Origin: RUG369 sp050949645
GTDB taxonomy: Bacteria; Planctomycetota; Planctomycetia; Pirellulales; Thermoguttaceae
Reading direction: 5' to 3'
NCBI GenBank assembly: GCA_050949645.1
Contig: JBMNGC010000001.1
Location: 2,914,001 to 2,978,000, forward strand
Length of the DNA stretch: 64,000 nt
In this document: positions 60,427-64,000 of the stretch, one piece after another
How positions within the stretch are numbered: the first letter of the stretch is position 1
How the letters are laid out: each line of letters opens with the position of its first letter
Translations under genes and position numbers: made by a program
The notes under the pieces: generated by a model
The model's input: the letters and a program-made list of their open reading frames with translations, nothing else
Told to the model about the DNA's origin: nothing
The model's database searches: none

Positions 60427-63243
60427 ATGAACCATCGTTCTTGCTGTTTCACGGCGATTCTCGCCATAACGCTCCTGGCGGCGTGCGGTTCGACTCGCGC
60501 CGAGATCACCGATACGACCGCGCCCGGACCATTGACGGTCGAAGCGTTTCGCAATCCGTCGGACTCCGTTAAACCGTGGTGTTATTACTGGCAGCTCAAG
60601 GGCAATACGTCGAAGGAGCTTATTACCCGAGACCTTGAGAACATGGCTCAGATCGGATTCGGCGGGCTCCTCGTCTTTGATTCAAGGCGCTATTGGGACG
60701 ATTACGCCTCGACGACGCACGTGCCCGTCCCACTTGAGATTAAATACGAGTTTATGTCCGAGGGCTGGCAGGACGCGATGGCGTGGCTCGTCTCTGAAGC
60801 CGACCGACTCGGGCTACAGGCGAGCTTTAATATTTCCGACAGCGGCGGCCAGCTCCGAGGACCATGGGATATGAAGGAACTCGGTCCTCGCGAGTTGATC
60901 TGGACCGAAGAAAACGTCGACGGTCCAAAGCGTTACGTCGTTGAACTTCCGGTTCCGCAGGACAAAAATTATTATTCCGACGTCGCCTGTTACGCCGTTC
61001 GAATAACTTCCGACGTCTCTCAAGGAAACGAGTCCGTTCAGCTCAACGATCGCTGGGAACAGATTCGCGTTCCCGATGAGAACGCTCCGACATTCGACTC
61101 CCTCGTTCGACTCGACGATTTCATCGAGAACGGTAGGCTCGAATGGGAGGTCCCCGAGGGGGCGTGGAAAATCTTGAGATTTGGCGCGGCGCGAATCGGC
61201 GAACCAGGTTGCGTCGATATCCTTAACGCTAAATCCGTCGACGATTACTTCGATAAAATGCCGGGCGCGCTCCTAGACAAGGTCGGCGATCTCGCGGGCA
61301 AGACGCTCAGCCACTTCTATAACGTGTCGTGGGAGGGCGTTCATCCGAACTGGACCGACGGATTCGACGAATTCTTCCTAACGCGCCGCGGATACTCGAT
61401 TTATGGTTATCTTCCGCTCCTCGCTGGAATGGCGCCCGTTGGCGACGACGCCGTCGACGCAAATCGGTTCGCCGAAGATTACTTCAAGACGATCTCCGAC
61501 GCGTTCTGCGCAAACTGCTACGAAACGATCGGTCGACGATGTCATGAGCGCGGCGTTTTGTGGCATTCGGAAGACGGCGGACCTTGGAATCGGCAGTCGC
61601 CTCTCTTCCGCGAGGCCGATATGCTCTCCTTCTGGGGTCAGAACGACTTCCCGCAGGGCGAATTCTGGATCGGCGACCTTGAGCGTTCGAACGCGCTCTT
61701 CGCGGCGATGGCTGCGCATATCTACGGGCGGCGCAACGTATCCCTCGAAGCGTTCACCCATATGACCAAACACTGGTCGGTCTATCCGGCGCTCCTTAAA
61801 CCCTACGCGGACGTCAATTTCGCCGCCGGCGCAAACTTCATGATTTGGCATACCTATACCGCGTCGCCGGAAGAACTTGGAAAACCGGGCTTTGAATATT
61901 TCGCCGGAACCCACGTCAATTCCAACGTGACCTGGCAGCCGTACGTGTACCCGTTCCTGAAATATATGGCGCGATGCCAGCAGATGTTGCGTCAGGGCGT
62001 CGACGCGTCCGACGTGTGCATCTACATGAGCGACAAGAATTACGAAACATGGGGCTTCCCCGAAAAATGGAACAAGAACTCCAAGCTGTCGATTCCTGAC
62101 GGGTATCGTTACGACCTGCTCGACACGAAAATTCTTGTCGAACGCCTTGAATATAAGGACGGGCTCTTCGTCCTGCCCGGGGGCGCCGAATATCGACTCC
62201 TCGTCCTTGATCCAGATTCCGACGCGCTGCCCGTCGCCGCGATGCGCAAGATTGCCGAGTTCGCCAACCTTGGCGCTCCGATTATTCTTGGCGAACGGCG
62301 CCCGGCGAGAACCGTCGGACTGACAGGATGGCGCGACGCGGATTCCGAGGTCCGGAAACTCTCCGACGACCTTTGGACGCGCGAGCGCACGAACGTCGTC
62401 CAAGACGCGACCGTCGCCGACGCGCTCGCAGACCTTGGCGTTCAACCTGAATTTGAAGGACCTTACCGATTTTCGAGACGCGTCGCCGGAGACGCGGATA
62501 TCTACTTCCTCGCGGGGGAAGGGAAGAGCGAGTGCGTCTTCCGCGTCTCGGGCAAAAAAGCGTCCCTCTGGGACCCAATGACGGGCGACGTCGTTGCGGT
62601 CGACTCCAAACCGACGGAGGATGGACGCGTCAGTCTCGCGCTCGAGCTCCCGAAGAACGGTTCGATTTTCGTCGTCTTTTCTAACGACGTCGACGTTGAA
62701 CCCGCCGGCGACGCGACTTCTAGAGAACTCATGATGATGCTCGACGCGCCGTGGAATGTTGCGTTCGACACGAGATACGGAGGCCCCGAGGAAAAGATCT
62801 TTGAAAAGCTGACCCTCTGGAACGAGAGCGACGAACCCGGCGTTAGATATTACTCAGGCGTCGCGACCTACACGACGGAATTCGAGCTTTCCGACGAACA
62901 GGCGGCGCAGGCGCTGATCCTCACCCTCGGCGAAGTTCATGATATTGCCGACGTCAGGCTCAACGGCGAAGAGCTTGGCGTCGTCTGGACCGATCCGTGG
63001 GAGATTCCCCTCGGCGCCGCGGCGCGCGCGGGCAAGAACCGACTGGAGATCGACGTCGTCAACTGCTGGAGAAACCGCCTTATCGGCGACGCCGGGCTCG
63101 AGTCCGAGGAGCGTTATACGAAGACGAACGTCGTTCTCGAAAAGACGGCGGAAAAGACGCCTCCCTACCGCGGTTACGTCTCAACGGACGCGCTCCAACC
63201 GAGCGGTCTCCTCGGGCCCGTTGAAATAAGTCGCGAATTCTGA
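60427..63243 (+). CDS. GH106-family glycoside hydrolase, lipoprotein form
   Basis: 938 residues. GAGGG precedes the ATG. The signal peptide ends at LLAAC, a clear lipobox, so the enzyme is probably lipid-anchored. Family features: CYYWQLKGNTSKELITRDLE, SFNISDSGGQLRGPW, TIM barrel with WHSEDGGPWNRQSPLFREAD, SFWGQNDFPQGEFWIGD and FMIWHTYTASPEE, and C-terminal beta-sandwich (RLNGEELGVVWTDPWEI, then NCWRNRLIGDAGL) ending in LQPSGLLGPV. The same end motif as the 37028 enzyme but otherwise rather diverged from it; predicted rhamnosidase-type activity, substrate unknown. Confidence 0.87.
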   Translation: MNHRSCCFTAILAITLLAACGSTRAEITDTTAPGPLTVEAFRNPSDSVKPWCYYWQLKGNTSKELITRDLENMAQIGFGGLLVFDSRRYWDDYASTTHVPVPLEIKYEFMSEGWQDAMAWLVSEADRLGLQASFNISDSGGQLRGPWDMKELGPRELIWTEENVDGPKRYVVELPVPQDKNYYSDVACYAVRITSDVSQGNESVQLNDRWEQIRVPDENAPTFDSLVRLDDFIENGRLEWEVPEGAWKILRFGAARIGEPGCVDILNAKSVDDYFDKMPGALLDKVGDLAGKTLSHFYNVSWEGVHPNWTDGFDEFFLTRRGYSIYGYLPLLAGMAPVGDDAVDANRFAEDYFKTISDAFCANCYETIGRRCHERGVLWHSEDGGPWNRQSPLFREADMLSFWGQNDFPQGEFWIGDLERSNALFAAMAAHIYGRRNVSLEAFTHMTKHWSVYPALLKPYADVNFAAGANFMIWHTYTASPEELGKPGFEYFAGTHVNSNVTWQPYVYPFLKYMARCQQMLRQGVDASDVCIYMSDKNYETWGFPEKWNKNSKLSIPDGYRYDLLDTKILVERLEYKDGLFVLPGGAEYRLLVLDPDSDALPVAAMRKIAEFANLGAPIILGERRPARTVGLTGWRDADSEVRKLSDDLWTRERTNVVQDATVADALADLGVQPEFEGPYRFSRRVAGDADIYFLAGEGKSECVFRVSGKKASLWDPMTGDVVAVDSKPTEDGRVSLALELPKNGSIFVVFSNDVDVEPAGDATSRELMMMLDAPWNVAFDTRYGGPEEKIFEKLTLWNESDEPGVRYYSGVATYTTEFELSDEQAAQALILTLGEVHDIADVRLNGEELGVVWTDPWEIPLGAAARAGKNRLEIDVVNCWRNRLIGDAGLESEERYTKTNVVLEKTAEKTPPYRGYVSTDALQPSGLLGPVEISREF

Positions 63244-63702
63244 AGCGGCGTTGGCGAAGGAACTGGCGAAATCATGCCGCCGTCGTTATTGGAGAGGGTA
63301 AAAATGAGAGCCTAATAGTTGCGGCGCCAGTAAAAAAACTAGATGTGGCGCCCAGTGAGAAATTTTGCAGTTTTTTTAAAAAGACTGTTGACTCTTAGGA
63401 AAGCTCTGTTAGAATTCCACCTGTCGCCTTTGGGCGGCCCCTGAATTCAGGCGACTGATTTCAGGACGTTCAGGCGCAAGCCTGACAGCTATTTTACAAT
63501 AAGGTAATGCAAGAGTGGCGTATTTATAACACACTATAATTTTGTCGATTGACGTACCGACGCGAGTCGGCGCGTTGATAGAGTTCAAAATAATAGAGCG
63601 ACAAGAATACTCAAATAAACGTTACATCTTCGGGCTTTTTTAAAAGTCTCGATAGCGACGATTTGTTATTAGCGTAGCGATATGCGAATAATGGATTAAC
63701 GC
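63244..63702. other. Leader region of the 23S rRNA gene
   Basis: About 460 bp with no 16S or tRNA gene. It contains the promoter at 63389-63416 and a short hairpin TCAGGC/GCCTGA near 63470, inside what would be the rRNA leader. Confidence 0.55.
63389..63416 (+). promoter_or_regulatory. 23S rRNA promoter
   Basis: TTGACT (63389-63394), 16-bp spacer and TAGAAT (63411-63416); a near-consensus promoter directly behind a T-rich UP-like stretch, 290 bp upstream of the rRNA. Confidence 0.7.

Positions 63703-64000
<298 letters not shown>

Overview
The window is GC-rich, gene-dense bacterial chromosome. I read it as a planctomycete (Planctomycetota, perhaps a Pirellulales-type, gut- or polysaccharide-associated lineage). 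The reasons are: a 23S rRNA gene at the right edge with its own promoter and no 16S gene in the roughly 460 bp before it (unlinked rRNA genes are common in that phylum); many large exported or envelope proteins with acidic low-complexity stretches; two GH106-type glycoside hydrolases; an HGSNAT-like membrane acyltransferase; and a VWA/CARF-free membrane protein of the kind usual in planctomycetes. This assignment is inference from gene content; no marker was compared.

Layout. 1-2066 (-): calcium P-type ATPase, cut by the window edge. 2246-4285 (-): acidic single-pass membrane protein. 4580-7711 (+): a large unrecognised protein built from five repeats of a two-part helical/winged-helix-like module. 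7799-10177 (-): outer-membrane beta-barrel protein. 10595-11749 (+): menC-like enolase-superfamily enzyme. 11770-16033 (-): Eco57I-type DNA methylase/restriction protein split by a +1 frameshift, with a PTPS/QueD-like gene just upstream (16092-16631) and a Prc-type tail-specific protease before that (16734-18986). 19311-28125 (-): probable operon aspS, punA, ileS, purN, sodium:solute symporter, with a recognisable promoter in front and a terminator behind. 28475-36781: a stand-alone very acidic small protein, a coiled-coil membrane protein, a TolC-like lipoprotein, and a VWA-like membrane protein. 37028-44028: GH106 enzyme, HGSNAT-like acyltransferase, PIG-L deacetylase and a lipoprotein. 44233-48626: a repeat-bearing exported protein and a membrane-anchored protein. 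48712-51519: aconitase. 51645-51860: two tandem initiator tRNA genes. 52112-53533: secreted TIM-barrel glycosidase-like protein.

53912-60085 is the most unusual region: a tandem family of exported TlpA/thioredoxin-like proteins, all on the minus strand. One copy (57424-58602) has an intact CGPC active site. Its neighbour (58907-60085) has SAPS in its place. The third gene (53912-56140) is a head-to-tail double copy that has lost both the cysteines and the cis-proline in both halves, and its ancestral signal peptide is cut by an in-frame TAG. Promoters, upstream blocks and terminators are duplicated along with the genes.

The right end holds a second GH106 lipoprotein (60427-63243) and the 23S rRNA promoter and 5' end. 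Carbohydrate genes (two GH106 enzymes, a TIM-barrel hydrolase, acyltransferase, deacetylase) suggest use of rhamnose-containing or acylated polysaccharides.
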